NCBI RefSeq assembly: GCF_040712315.1
Contig: NC_134013.1
Location: 5,181,001-5,245,000 of the forward strand
DNA length: 64,000 nt
Reading direction: 5' to 3'
Source of the DNA: Castanea sativa
Taxonomy: Eukaryota > Streptophyta > Magnoliopsida > Fagales > Fagaceae
In this document: in pieces, positions 35,511 to 46,139 of the stretch
Position numbering within the stretch: position 1 is the first letter of the stretch
How the letters are laid out: each line of letters begins with the position of its first letter
Program-made: the position numbers and the translations under genes
Notes under the pieces: model-generated
Database searches by the model: none
The model's input: only the letters and a program-made list of their open reading frames with translations
Told to the model about the DNA's origin: nothing

Positions 35511-36235
35511 TTTAACAACACATCAAAACACAAAACGATAAATCTAACATTCTAACGTGCCCAAAAACATAATGAAAGCCTAAAACTAAACGAAAAAACA
35601 TATATAAACATAAACTAAATGAAAAAACAGATTAAAGAAAAGATTAAGTGCAAAAATGGAAAAAGAAAAGTTTAAAAGAATACCTTAAAAAAAATAAGTT
35701 TTCAAACTTGATTTTGACTATTCCCCTCAGTTAATCTATTCACAAATCAATAGAAACGTGATTAGTAATATTAAACTTCAAAGATCAAGACCAGAAAAGG
35801 CCCCAATCAAATAAAATTGACTTGGCGATATTTTGTAAAAAACTCCCTCTTTGATTCACTATTTCTAGTGAATCTTAGGTTTTCCCTTAAGATTTTCTGT
35901 GTTTTGAAAATGTATCATGTAAGGCTTTATATAATAGAAAAAAAAATGGGGTTTGGAACGGCTCCCAGACGATGTGGGATTCATTCTAAACCTCAACCAT
36001 TATTGTAGAAAACTTGCATTTTTCATGTTTCTGAAATCCTAACTGCTTATGTAGGAGTGTGCCTGCGTATGCATGCTTTGGCTTGCGAATGCAAGCTGCT
36101 ACCCACGTACGTGGGCTGAGGGCCACTTTGGTCATTTATTTCTACTCATTTAAAAAAGTTATATTTTCCATTTTAACACTTCTCAAGTCAATTGTTATCT
36201 GATTTGGCTCTAAACTAGACTTGGGCCTTAGAGTT
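35511..36235. other. spacer with short palindromes
   Basis: I recognise no gene. Around 36066-36115 three near-perfect palindromic words stand close together: GCGTATGCATGC, GCTTGCGAATGCAAGC and CCCACGTACGTGGG. The rest is AT-rich. Confidence 0.5.
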
Positions 36236-37053
36236 CAGGCATCAATGGGAGACCGAGTCGTAAGGGGTACAAAATGCGGTGTATATAGTAATGAGTGCAA
36301 TGGTCATGTTCGTGGTGTGGGATTTGGCCCAACCCTAAGTGGATGAATTGATAGTAACACTGCTACAATGACTCAAATAAGAAGCCAAGAAAGGGATGCT
36401 AAAGTGACGCTAAAGTGACTCGGTTGAAAAATCAAGTGGCTTTTTTGACGGAGAAAGTGAATTGTTATCATAACTTGGAGGAGCGAGTGACTCAATTGAT
36501 GCAACTAATGCAAAAATCAGCAAAATCATTCTTAAGAAGCTAGTCAAGTATTAAATTTTAATGTTTTAAGATTGTATTTAGTGTTTAAATTGTTAAGTAT
36601 AGCCACTATTATTTTGTTACTCAAAATGATTTCTTTATGAACGTATTAGATACTTTTAATTTGTATCCAAGGTGGTTTCGGTTTAGATCATCAATCTCCA
36701 ACTCCTTATAGATTGCAGGCTTCATCCCATCAAGAAACTAGCTTATTGCAGTAAATGCAGTGTTTTAAGGACTGCATGGGCTATTACATAGTTGTTTTGA
36801 ACAACTACATTTATTTTGGAAGTATTTTACTTTATTTATAATATTTTCATAGTTTGGGTGGTTGTTTATTTTAGTATGGGCTATCACATAGTTGTTTTGA
36901 ACAACCTCGTTTATTTTGGAAATATTGTACTTTGTTTATAATATTGTCTTAGTTTGGGTGTTTTTTTTTTTTTTTTTTTGCGTAGGTAGGCAAGTGTTTT
37001 GTTCAATTCAAGATGATACTTTAGACATATATATGTTATGTATGTATTGGTAT

Positions 37054-37056
<3 letters not shown>

Positions 37057-37092
<36 letters not shown>
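37057..37092. repeat. (AT)n microsatellite
   Basis: An uninterrupted AT dinucleotide run of 36 bases. A second microsatellite, (AAT)n, lies at 37237-37264. Confidence 0.95.
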
Positions 37093-37094
<2 letters not shown>

Positions 37095-37234
37095 ATTTGA
37101 ATCTATGTGAAATGGTGTTAGTGTGTTAGTTTGGACATTTGTTGTTGTGGAATATTGATGATCAATAGGTATATTTGATATATTACAAGCTCATGTTAGT
37201 TATTGTTGAATTTTGAGCAATTTGTATAGCATTT

Positions 37235-37264
<30 letters not shown>

Positions 37265-37265
<1 letters not shown>

Positions 37266-37730
37266 GCAGGTTTAGCAACGTTTTTAAAACATCACTAAAA
37301 AGTATGAGGAAATCCTTTTTAGTGATGTTTTTAAAACGCTGCAAATAATTAACCCTATAGCGATGTTTTACGAACATCGCTAAAAAGCAAGAGGACAAAT
37401 GGTATAGTGACGTTTTTGAAACGTCGCTATAGGATTGATTATTTGCAGTATTTTAAAAAGTCGCTTAATGAATTTTCCTACATTATAAACAAAAATGTTA
37501 TATTATTTAGTAACATTTTTTAAAACGTCACTAAAAACGTTACTAAAGGTTTTTGAACGCCGTTAAAGAGTTATAAATGGCGATGTTTTTAAAAACATCG
37601 CTAAAGACCTATTCTGACAGCTCTATAGCAACATTTTCGAACGCCGCTGTAGACCATTGTCTATGGCGACGTGTTTTGGGTTTTTGGTGACATTTTACAA
37701 ATGTCGCCTAAACCCACATTTCTTGTAGTG
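37265..37730. repeat. CACTA 2 subterminal repeats and 3' terminus
   Basis: About a dozen copies in both orientations of a motif like GCGATGTTTTTAAAACATCGC followed by TAAA. They end at the CACTA terminus at 37730. Confidence 0.8.
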
Positions 37731-38019
37731 AGTTCTAAAGAGAATAAGGGAAATACAAATCATCTATCTCATTTTTTATGTTCTAATTTATGCTCCATCA
37801 ATCATAGTATGTCATAATTCATAGGTCTCAATTTTGAAAAAAAAATTTAAACATTAAGTATTTTATCAGGAAATTAAAAATAATATGTGACAAGTTATGA
37901 TTGCTACAACATAAAATGGAACACAAAAAGTAAGATAGGAGAGGATTTGCATTCGAATGAGGGTACGTACCCTCCTTCATACCCATTAGTATTTTAATTA
38001 GCAAGTAAATTAAGATGCT

Positions 38020-38690
38020 ATTTGACAGACCCAGGGCAATCATATAAATCTCGACCAACGAAAAAGTATAAATTCACATGCCTGTTCAAGTGCTACTTAG
38101 AATTTAAATCATGAGGTTCTTTTCCTCCACAGGAAATTGAAGGAATCTGACTATCAAAAAAAGAAGGAATCTGTTACCAAAAAAAAAGGAGTAATTCTTG
38201 TAGCCACAAATATTATGATATTTTAGCAAGTAAAGATGCTTGACCAACCCATATATGTGCCATGGTGAACTGTGGACTGTGATCAGTTAGAAGTTTGAAC
38301 CTAGGTAAAGAAATATATAAAGATGCAAAGGTACCCATGTTCTTGGAACACCTTATCATTCCTTATCATTCTTTTGAGTGTGTAAGTAAAAAATCTAATA
38401 TATTAGTGGTGGGATCAGATGAGAACCAGTAAAATTTGTCACTTCAATGTAAAATATTGTAAAATATATAGTTTGTGATTGTGGTATTACTCTGGAACAT
38501 GACATGGGTTTAGTAGTTAAGTTGTTGTATATGTGGAACTCTTGCCCTTTTGAGTTTTATGTTTAAGGACTCTAGCAAAGAGGTTGAGTTTCTACATGTT
38601 TCTTAGTGTTTTTGAAATCATCTGGAAAATATTTCACCATATTTCCGTGTATATATATATTCACGTTAGGATCAAACCTACTTTATCCAC
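38020..38690. repeat. segmental duplication, copy 1 (empty site)
   Basis: This stretch corresponds in order to 40250-42960: TCTCGACC-ACGAAAAAG, ATCATGAGGT, CCATGGT...ACTGTGGACT, AAAGAAATATATAA, GAGTTTTATGTTTA-GGACTCTAGCAAA and ATATTTCC-TGTATATA. Copy 1 lacks the MITE and LINE of copy 2 and reads straight through the insertion point near 38312. Confidence 0.8.
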
Positions 38691-39084
38691 AATTTTACAA
38701 GAATCCCATTCATAGATAATTTATCTTCCACTAGGACCACTACCGACCAAAAAGTTTGAAAATCAATCAGGAAAAAGGCTGCAACTTGCAAATCCTCCCT
38801 ATCCGAATAATTTGCAGATATGTGCTGACTTGCAATAGGAAACTTAAATAATGAGAAGGATGATAAATAATAAATTTAATATTAGAAAAAAAAAAAATCT
38901 GAGCTAGAGACTAGAGTTTTTATATGCATCAATATTGTTGCAATCTAGAATGGCGATGGTGTCATTGATTTTGAAAAGGAGTTGGAACCCCTCGTTGATT
39001 ACAATGCCAAGAAGTAGTATGTGCCTATTGCCTATCATGGATGCAATTGTGCTTATCTTTATATTATATAGGGACAATTTTATT

Positions 39085-39087
<3 letters not shown>

Positions 39088-39167
<80 letters not shown>
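39088..39167. repeat. compound (CT)n(TA)n microsatellite
   Basis: A CT run at 39088-39128 passes directly into a TA run at 39129-39167. A second compound tract, (TA)n(TG)n, lies at 39960-40007, and T-rich runs follow at 40030-40063. Confidence 0.95.
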
Positions 39168-39171
<4 letters not shown>

Positions 39172-39269
39172 CGTACACCCTTTTAAAATTGTGTTTAAAA
39201 AAAACGATTTTAGTCAATGTGGTAACATGTGTATTATAAGTGTGTAATAAAGAATGAATAATTAGTATC

Positions 39270-39951
39270 TGATGATGTGCTGGAATTATTAGTGAGTTGT
39301 TGGCTCCAAATCATGCTAATGGGTACCTACAGAACAAGAACACAAGGACCAAACAGGAGGCACCGATGTGGTGCCAGATAAAAACTCTCCGAATGTCAAG
39401 TTAGTGAATGAGAAACCTCTAAGAACTCTATAGTGAGAGAGTTAGGGATTTTCTGTGTACTTGGGCAAAGAGGGGGTCTGGTGCTTATATAGTAGCGAGT
39501 AGTGAACCAAGATCCCTTAAGAGTGGAGATTTTTCCTTGTGGTGAAGATCTGGTATTAGGGTTTCTGAGATTTCAGGGTATCTTCCCATATGAGGGAGAT
39601 ATGGGTGAGTAGTAGGGATTTTGTATGTGATACACAAGATGTTTCCATATATGAGTATTCGTGGAGACCAAGCAAGGCCATGTAGGACCCGTCGAATTTT
39701 CCACTTCGTCGGTCTATGGTCATCCGTCACTCAAGGATCTCCCGTCGGTTTGTGGGGGAGACGCGTCCGTCGGCTTTTATGGTGGCATTGTTGTTGAAAG
39801 CTCCATCGGTTTTTAAGGGTGCATCGCCCCCATTGTCATCGTTCTGGGGCCTCCCTAAGTTTCTATGAAGCTAACAGCCCCATAGGTGTTGTCAACTTTC
39901 TTAATCATTTGTTTATAAGTCTCAATTTCTTTGCCAAAAATACCCCTATCA
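39270..39951 (+). mobile_element. possible solo LTR, 682 bp
   Basis: The block starts TGATGATGTGCTGG and ends AAATACCCCTATCA, and is flanked by GTATC (39265-39269) and GTACC (39952-39956), a 5-bp duplication with one mismatch. Base composition and word use (CGTCGGTCTATGG, CCGTCGGCTTTTATGG) differ from the neighbours, and a TATATAG box lies at about 39485. No related LTR is in the window, so support is moderate. Confidence 0.45.
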
Positions 39952-39959
39952 GTACCTTT

Positions 39960-40008
<49 letters not shown>

Positions 40009-40775
40009 ATCTTATTCTTTTTCATTCTCTCTCTTTTTTTTTTTTTCTTTTTTTTTTTTTTTTGGGTGTAAGCTAGCCTGTTTATTTTTAACTGCCTTAT
40101 TTAATCATTTATGTGTGATAGATAAAAAGTTACTATTATTAAAATATTCGAGTCCATCTTCCTAAAAAAGAAAAGAAAAGGACCATCATTAATGGATTGA
40201 ATCTGATTCAAACCAATCTTCTTGGAGACTTGAGATTTACTGGACTCACTGCCTGTACATACGAGAGCAAACATATCTCGACCTACGAAAAAGGATAAAT
40301 CCACTCGCTTTTTTTGTGCTATACTTAGAATTTGAGTCATGAGGTACTGTTCCTTTACAGGCAATTGAAGGCTGTTTACATTCTACGAATATTCGTCTCC
40401 TACCCATAAGTATTGGGATCAAGGTCCGGTACAACAGCTAGGACTATTACACCATGCAATAAGAAATCAACGATTGAGATTAAAAGTTGCAAAAATAATT
40501 TTTAATCTTAACCTTTAAATAAATTTTTTTTTTTAACTTTCAATTTTTTACTATTTTACTTTTACATTTTTTTTTACGTCTCACATGACATGGTTAATTG
40601 CTTGCACCAAATCTCAATCCACGGTATTATGATAATTTCGCAAGCAAAGATGCTTTGTGACCAATCCCACTTGCCATGGTAGACTGTGGACTATGGTCGG
40701 TTAAAAGTTTGAACCAAGTCAAAGAAATATATAAGGATAAAATGCAAAACTGACATTTTAAGTTTCTTCAATTTT

Positions 40776-41939
40776 ACTGAGGAGGAAGCCAAACTCATCA
40801 AGTCACTACCACTCTCACAGACTGTATAGCAAGATAGCATCTTTTGGCCTCATACAACTAACGAAGTCTACACCAGCAAATCTGGGTACAAATTTCTTAA
40901 ACAGGAAGCTAGCACCGCAGCCCCTAATGCACACCCCGAAGTTGGAAAAAATTTGTGGCACAACATTTGGTCCCTACAAGTCCCAAACAAAGTTAAAAAT
41001 CTTCTATGGAGAGCAACCCGAGAGTCACTACCAACAAAACAAAACTTGCAGCGCCGAACCATCACTGATTGCTCCCTATGCGATTGATGCAAACTTGAAC
41101 CAGAGACTGCTCTACATGCGACATGGTCATGCCGGGAATTGGACGTTGTATGGGAGGATGCTGGAGCTTGGGGTTTCCAAGTTTTCTGAGCTTCAAGGAA
41201 TTGCTGTCATGGCTTATAACGAACACCCAGGAAGTAGAGCTCTTCGCCGTCACAACTTGGTCTATCTAGAACCAACGAAACCGGGTTCGCATGCATCAAC
41301 CCAGCTGCAGCACCCACTTGCTTGCTGCCACGGCGAAGGAAAGTTTGGCTGAATTTTTGTCAATCCAGCCAGCAGCTCCGTAGCCCTTTCCAAAGCCCAG
41401 AGTTCAGTGGAAGCCACCACCTCAAGGGATGGTGAAAATCAACTTTGATGGGGCAACCTCAAAGGACCAAACATCAGGAATAGGTGTGGTTTTGCGGGAT
41501 GAAAGAGGTTCAGTTCTCATCTCTCTATCTCAGAATATCCCACAGGTTTGCAGACCCTTAGACATTGAAACTTTGGCAGCATCAAAAGCTCTTAAGTTTG
41601 CAGCTGAATTAGGTTTTAATAAGGTGGTACTTGAGGGCGACTGTGAAGTGCTTATGAAGGCTTTGAAGGGAGGAGATCAGTTCTTATCTACTGTTGGTTT
41701 GGTGATGGATGATATTCGTTATGATGCAAATTTATTTTATCAATTACGTTACTCTCATGTAAGGAGAGGAGGTAGTAAAGTTGCTTATTCTTTAGCTAGA
41801 CATGCTTTAAAAATTACAAACTTTGTTGCGTGGATGGAGGATGTTCCACCACCCTTGTTTTCTGTTGTTCAAGATGACATTATCGGTTTTCGTTAATGAA
41901 AGTTCATGGTTTTGGCCCCTCAAAAAAAAAAAAAAAAAA
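40776..41939 (+). mobile_element. 5'-truncated LINE with poly(A) and 12-bp TSD
   Basis: It is flanked by TTCTTCAATTTT at 40764-40775 and 41940-41951, a perfect 12-bp target duplication, and ends in a run of 17 A. The body holds the 3' part of a plant L1-type ORF2: a zf-RVT-like stretch (40860-41150, with frames broken; for example the sense of LWHNIWSLQVPNKVKNLLWR) and an RNase H domain. It is inserted inside the MITE. Confidence 0.9.
41429..41896 (+). pseudogene. LINE ORF2 C-terminal RNase H domain
   Basis: 156 codons open to the TAA at 41894. The start is KINFDGATSKDQTSGIGVVL, where the first catalytic D is present. ETLAASKALKFAAELGF (second acidic residue) and VVLEGDCEVLMKALKG (third) follow, and SHVRRGGSKVAYSLARHAL carries the late motif. 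It is the RNase H typical of plant L1 ORF2 C-termini. All acidic active-site positions look kept, but the domain is only a remnant without reverse transcriptase, so I call it a pseudogene. Confidence 0.82.
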
Positions 41940-42241
41940 TTCTTCAATTTTCATTTCAGTCCTCTAACTTTGTTTCTGTTCATTTCAGTCCTCTAACTTT
42001 CATGTTTATTCAATTAAGGCTTTCCATCAACTTTTGTTATATGTTGTGGTCAATTTTTCAATTTTATAAATTTTTCTTTAAATTTTTTAAATTAAAAAAA
42101 TTCAATTAATGATTTAAAAATTAACGAAAAGACCTTAATTGAATAAATCTGAAACTTAGATAACTAAAATGAACGAAAGCAAAGTTAGAGGACTGAAATG
42201 AAATCTGAAGAAAGTTAGAGGGCTAGTTTTGCATTTTAGCC

Positions 42242-43561
42242 TATATATAAAGATGAAAAGGTATACAATTTACTATAGATCCCGCACACCAAATAATGAC
42301 AAAAACAAGTAATTTGAAAATGACTTGAGTTGAAGACCTTATGGTTATGGATCACACATAGGAGTAGCAATATTTGAAAAAATTCTTAGGTACTCTCGGA
42401 ACATAGATAAATAATATTCCCTCTTCTTATTCTCATTGTTGATCCTACCATGAATTTAATGAGTAAATCCTACCATAAATGCAAAAGAAGGGAAAATAAT
42501 TTTCTATACTCTGAAAGTATTTAAAAATTACTCCAATATTTGACATGACTTGTGAACACGAAACGACATGATTTTTTTTTGTAATGTCATGTGTAATGCT
42601 TGATCATATTTAATGCTTCCCGACAGTAACTCTTATTTCCTAACTAGGAGAGTTTATGCTGAGGAAACCAGATCAGAAGATCAGATAGTGAAGAATAAAA
42701 GAAAGGATGCTAAAGCAAGAATAAAAAGGCAAAAGGCACACTAAATTATTCTATCCTCAACAAAGTGTTGTGCATTATTTGGGGTATCTCCAGGCGTGCA
42801 ATTCAAAGCTAATCTGGTGTAATGGGATTCCTTATAATGTTTTAGTGGTTGAGTTGCTGTTGTTGTATATGTTGAACTCTTGCTGTTTGAGTTTTATGTT
42901 TATGGACTCTAGCAAATACGTTGAGATGTACATGTTAGTGTTTAAAAAATCATCCGGCAAATATTTCCCCATATTTCCATGTATATACCACCTAGATTAA
43001 CAATTACCAAGCAGTCATGTTTTCCCTTTTTCTTTTCTACGAAGGGGAAAAAAAACCACCACCCACCACAAAATTAGAACAGCTTCAAAAAGATATTTCA
43101 AGGAAATTTTTATGATCCTAGCTAATATATCTTAGGAAGCACGGACACAAACACGAGTATGATATAGTGACACAAATAATTTATGAAAATTATAATATAA
43201 AATGGCCAATACGACACTGATATAATATGGGTACGACCACAGATATGATAGCAGTATGACACTGATATGACACAGGTACAACACCCTGAATGAAGTTTCT
43301 GCACTTTCTAAATATATCATAATTATTTTACTTTAGAAAATATTGCATATATTTTGTTTTGTTGTTTCCTACAAAATTGATGATAGATTTAATATGTATA
43401 CCTCTAGGTTCTCGAATCATACACAGTGAAACAGTAGAAAGTGTTACAGGTACTGATCAGGATCCAACCCTTAACGTACAAGACTCTTCCTTTTGAAGAT
43501 AAGTTGGAATATTATAATCTCACCCTAACATGGTGTTAATTTAACCATAGACCAAGGTCTC
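42242..43561. other. spacer upstream of EF-hand copy 3
   Basis: No gene is found. 42770-43000 is the last block of the segmental duplication. 43134-43290 has loose repeats of GATATGAC and GGTACGAC (ACACTGATATAATATGGG, ACACTGATATGACACAGG), a dispersed plant repeat type. Confidence 0.5.
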
Positions 43562-43568
43562 TATATAA
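43562..43568 (+). promoter_or_regulatory. TATA box of EF-hand copy 3
   Basis: TATATAA lies 114 bases before the ATG at 43676, a usual spacing for a plant gene with a short leader. It makes the upstream ATG at 43574 an unlikely start. Confidence 0.6.
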
Positions 43569-43675
43569 TCCCCATGATTGAATACTCCCAAAACATACCG
43601 CAAAAGCAGCCCTCTAAACTACTTAATTGTCTCACAGCTACAGCTACCTATTTCCCAAATTCCCTTTTTGACAAC

Positions 43676-44077
43676 ATGGGACGTATAGCTTTTAATGCAG
43701 TGACCCACTACAAGCCTTTGCCCCCAACTAATGAAAAGCAATTACGGGATACATTCCAAAAATACGATAGTAACGGTGACGGTCTTCTCAGCAAGGCAGA
43801 GTTAGAGAATGCCTTCAAATCCCTCGGCTCACACATGCCCAACAGGAAAGCCCACCTTGCGCTGAACCGTGCTGATGCCAACGCAGACAAATGGTGCAGC
43901 CTGGAGGAGCTCGACGAGGTTCTAAAATACGCTGCCGAATATGGATATGTCCTTGGTAACGATCAACTCAGCAAGGCAAAGTTAGAGAATGCTCACACAT
44001 GCCCAACTGGAGAGCCCGCTGTGAGCTCCGCCATGCTGATGCCAGTATGTAAGTTATTTTATTTTATTTATAAGTGA
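43676..44077 (+). CDS. EF-hand calcium-binding protein, copy 3, with partly duplicated tail
   Basis: 133 codons from the ATG at 43676 (MGRIAFNAVTHYKPLPPTNE). Loop 1 DSNGDGLLSKAE is fully canonical, the best of the array. Loop 2 DANADKWCSLEE has K at position 6 and C at position 8. After the usual end (LKYAAEYGYVLGN) the frame runs into a second, partial copy of the first EF-hand (NDQLSKAKLENA), which lacks 16 bases relative to the first copy, so the rest (HTCPTGEPAVSSAMLMPV...) is in a new frame until the stop at 44077. GTATGTAAGT at 44045 is a good splice donor, so the true 3' end may differ. A TATA box precedes it. A cytosolic Ca2+-binding role is inferred from family only. Confidence 0.65.
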   Translation: MGRIAFNAVTHYKPLPPTNEKQLRDTFQKYDSNGDGLLSKAELENAFKSLGSHMPNRKAHLALNRADANADKWCSLEELDEVLKYAAEYGYVLGNDQLSKAKLENAHTCPTGEPAVSSAMLMPVCKLFYFIYK

Positions 44078-45239
44078 AAAGGGTGTTTTGGCCTTTAATC
44101 AATGTGTCACCTAAGCAAAAATCAAATACAAGTCATATGCTATTAATTTCTATCTAACTTAACAGTAAAATTAACATTAAGGTGCAAAGTGTAACAAGGG
44201 TCATAGTTTATGATGCAAAGCGTGTATTTAAATATATAGTTTAAAATGCAAAGTGTAATCTAGTATATAGTTTAGAGCGGTAAAGTTTAATTTCTCTCAA
44301 ATTTTAATCAGGCAAAGCAACCAATCATTTATGAATAGCAATCGAAAAACACATACATATAAACAAATGTAAACAAATTTGCAAAAGTAACTATCAATAC
44401 TTATAATAAGAAGAATCTAATTTTGACTTTAAAACACATCTAAGAAAGCTTCCAAGTTAACCGCAATTTCAATTTTGTTATAACTAAATTGATGTAGAGA
44501 ACTTATCTATAACTTCTACTATATATAAAATTATTACGTAGGTGTGCTGGAAAAGAGAAGCAAGCAATGCAAGGAATTTATGCTTACTTGTCAACTTAGA
44601 CATAATTGTCAACTTAGACTTAATTATAACTCATGTGGAACAAGATAAACAAATAAGCAAAGTATTTATGCTTGCCACCAAACTTAATTATAACTCGTGA
44701 GGAACAAGATAAACAAATAAGCAAAGTATTTATGCTTGCCACCTTAAACTTATTACTGTTTTAGAACAAGAGAAGCAAGAAAGTGAAAGTGAGTACCATT
44801 GCTCCTTCACAAATGTTTACAATATTGGATCCTCGTCATTCTCTTTGGAGCCCCCACAACATTGGAATTGTCTCCCCACCAACCAGCAATTCACTTTTTC
44901 TGCATTATTGAGAGCTTGGCCTCATAAAAAATGGGACTTCACGTATATGTATTGTTTTGTTAAATGCTAGTGCAGTGATTTGTTACGTGTATTGATTTGG
45001 AATTTTGGATCCGTGTTTGAACACCAAACCAAATTTGGCTTTGGTGATTATTTTTCAAATTTACACATTTAAAAAAGCAACTAAAATTATGACTTCAAGT
45101 TAAAAATTCAAAGTAAAAATTTTGATTTCAAGTCACAGTTTTTTTTTTTTTTTTTCATGTGTAAATGTGTGCGTAACAATATATGTATAACAATTTTTAT
45201 TATGTTTGCCTAGTCAAGCTTTGTTATTTAATATTCATA
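44078..45239. other. AT-rich spacer
   Basis: There is no gene. At 44578-44760 a unit of about 65 bases with GAACAAGATAAACAAATAAGCAAAGTATTTATGCTTGCCACC occurs twice or more in tandem with variants. Confidence 0.55.
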
Positions 45240-46066
45240 ATCTTGGTCTTTTGCACGTTAGATTTAGAGAATTAAGGATTTTTGTGGTGTGCTATATTGT
45301 GGTAATACTGTGATAGAGAACTATTTGGATATATTTGGGTTTTTGTGTAACCTTTTTAATCTCATTGTTTCCTTAATTAAAATTTTGTCCTCAATAATGC
45401 CACCCAATCTTGGTCATTGGCGTGTTAGATTTAGAGAATTAAGGTTTTTTTGTGGCGTGCTATGTTGTGGTGATACTATGATAGAGAGATATTTGGATAT
45501 ATTTGGGTTTTTGTGCAACCTTTTTAATCGGAGAAAATGGGCTTTTGTCTTTTCTTTTTAAAATATCAAGCAAAATGTCTCCAATTTAAAACTAATTAGG
45601 AAAATGTTCTTATTTTGAAACTCGATTTTTTAAAAATTGAGTTTCAAATATAACTCGATTTTTGGAACATCGAGTTATAGTGAACGTAGATTTAAAATTT
45701 TTTTTTTTTTAACTCGAGTTCCATGTGAAGTACTCGAGTTCATGGAACTCGAGTTCCACTTGAATTTTTTCAAGGAACTCAAGTTCCATGAACTCGAGTA
45801 CTTCACATGGAACTCAAGTTCTAGAATTTTTTTTTTTTTTTTAATTTTTCAATTCGCTATAACTCGATTGTCCAAAAATCGAGTTTTAAATTAAAATTCG
45901 ATTTTTAGAAAATCGAGTTTCAAAACAGAAGCATTTTTCTAAATATTTTCAAATATGGGGCATTTTGTTGATTTTTTTTTTTTTTTTTAAAAGGCAAAAG
46001 CTCATTTTCACCTTTTTAATCTCTATATTTCCTTAACGAAAGTTTCTCCTCAATAATACCACCCAT
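45240..46066. repeat. tandem duplication of about 168 bp, second copy interrupted
   Basis: Copy 1 is 45240-45407 and copy 2 starts at 45408 (both TCTTGGTC, GTTAGATTTAGAGAATTAAGG, ATTTGGATATATTTGGG, CTCAATAAT-CCACCCA). Copy 2 is split by the foldback element at 45530-46012 and ends near 46066. Copy 1 shows the uninterrupted CCTTTTTAATCTC. Confidence 0.88.
45530..46012. mobile_element. foldback MITE with 9-bp TSD
   Basis: A 483-bp palindromic element. The ends GGAGAAAATGGGCTTTTG and CAAAAGCTCATTTTCACC are inverted repeats. The middle, centred near 45773 on CTTGAATTTTTTCAAG, has long arms rich in AACTCGAGTTCCATG and AACTCGATTTT. Flanks are the perfect 9-bp duplicate TTTTTAATC at 45521-45529 and 46013-46021, and the neighbouring tandem copy shows the empty site. 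A 9-bp duplication suggests a Mutator-class MITE. It codes for nothing. Confidence 0.9.
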
Positions 46067-46103
46067 AAACGTAGTCTTAAGCCAAACAAAGTATATCGTT
46101 GCC

Positions 46104-46106
46104 TTT

Positions 46107-46137
<31 letters not shown>

Positions 46138-46139
46138 GG
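46104..46139 (+). repeat. T13-G23 homopolymer junction
   Basis: Thirteen T are followed by 23 consecutive G on the plus strand. This may form quadruplex DNA; alternatively the exact length is a sequencing artefact. Confidence 0.8.

Larger units (their letters stand above)
36236..37730 (+). mobile_element. CACTA DNA transposon 2, 3' end only
   Basis: At 36236-36540 the plus strand reads, with stops, as the C-terminal part of a Transposase_24-like protein (ECNGHVRGVGFGPTLSG, then a heptad-like stretch with VNCYHNLEERVTQLMQLMQK). The non-coding 3' part has a duplicated unit of about 120 bases (36778-36960) and a (TA)n run. The element ends in subterminal repeats and the terminus TTTCTTGTAGTG at 37719-37730, the inverse of CACTACAAGAAA. 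Upstream parts are missing. The subterminal repeats differ from those of CACTA 1, so the two are different families. Confidence 0.72.
40735..42241. mobile_element. MITE with terminal inverted repeats, split by a LINE
   Basis: Left end GGATAAAATGCAAAACT and right end AGTTTTGCATTTTAGCC are inverted repeats. Inner arms also pair (TTTCAGTCCTCTAACTTT near 41960 and AAAGTTAGAGGACTGAAA near 42183). Both sides carry ATATATAA, an 8-bp target duplication (or 9 with one mismatch), and copy 1 of the segmental duplication shows the single empty site at about 38312. Without the LINE the element is about 330 bases. The 8-9 bp duplication fits hAT or Mutator classes; I cannot decide. Confidence 0.8.
40250..42960. 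repeat. segmental duplication, copy 2 (with insertions)
   Basis: This is the counterpart of 38020-38690. It carries extra DNA: about 240 bases at 40383-40620 with no match in copy 1, and the MITE at 40735-42241 with its LINE. The order of shared blocks is unchanged. Confidence 0.78.

Noticed and set aside
1427..37730. CACTA 1 terminus and the terminus at 37730 as the two ends of one giant element
   Set aside because: Their subterminal repeats differ and the second gene fragments are from different copies in opposite orientation; they are two families.
43574..43675. Upstream ATG of EF-hand copy 3
   Set aside because: It lies 6 bases after the TATA box, before any likely transcript start; the ATG at 43676 matches the MGR start of the sister copies.
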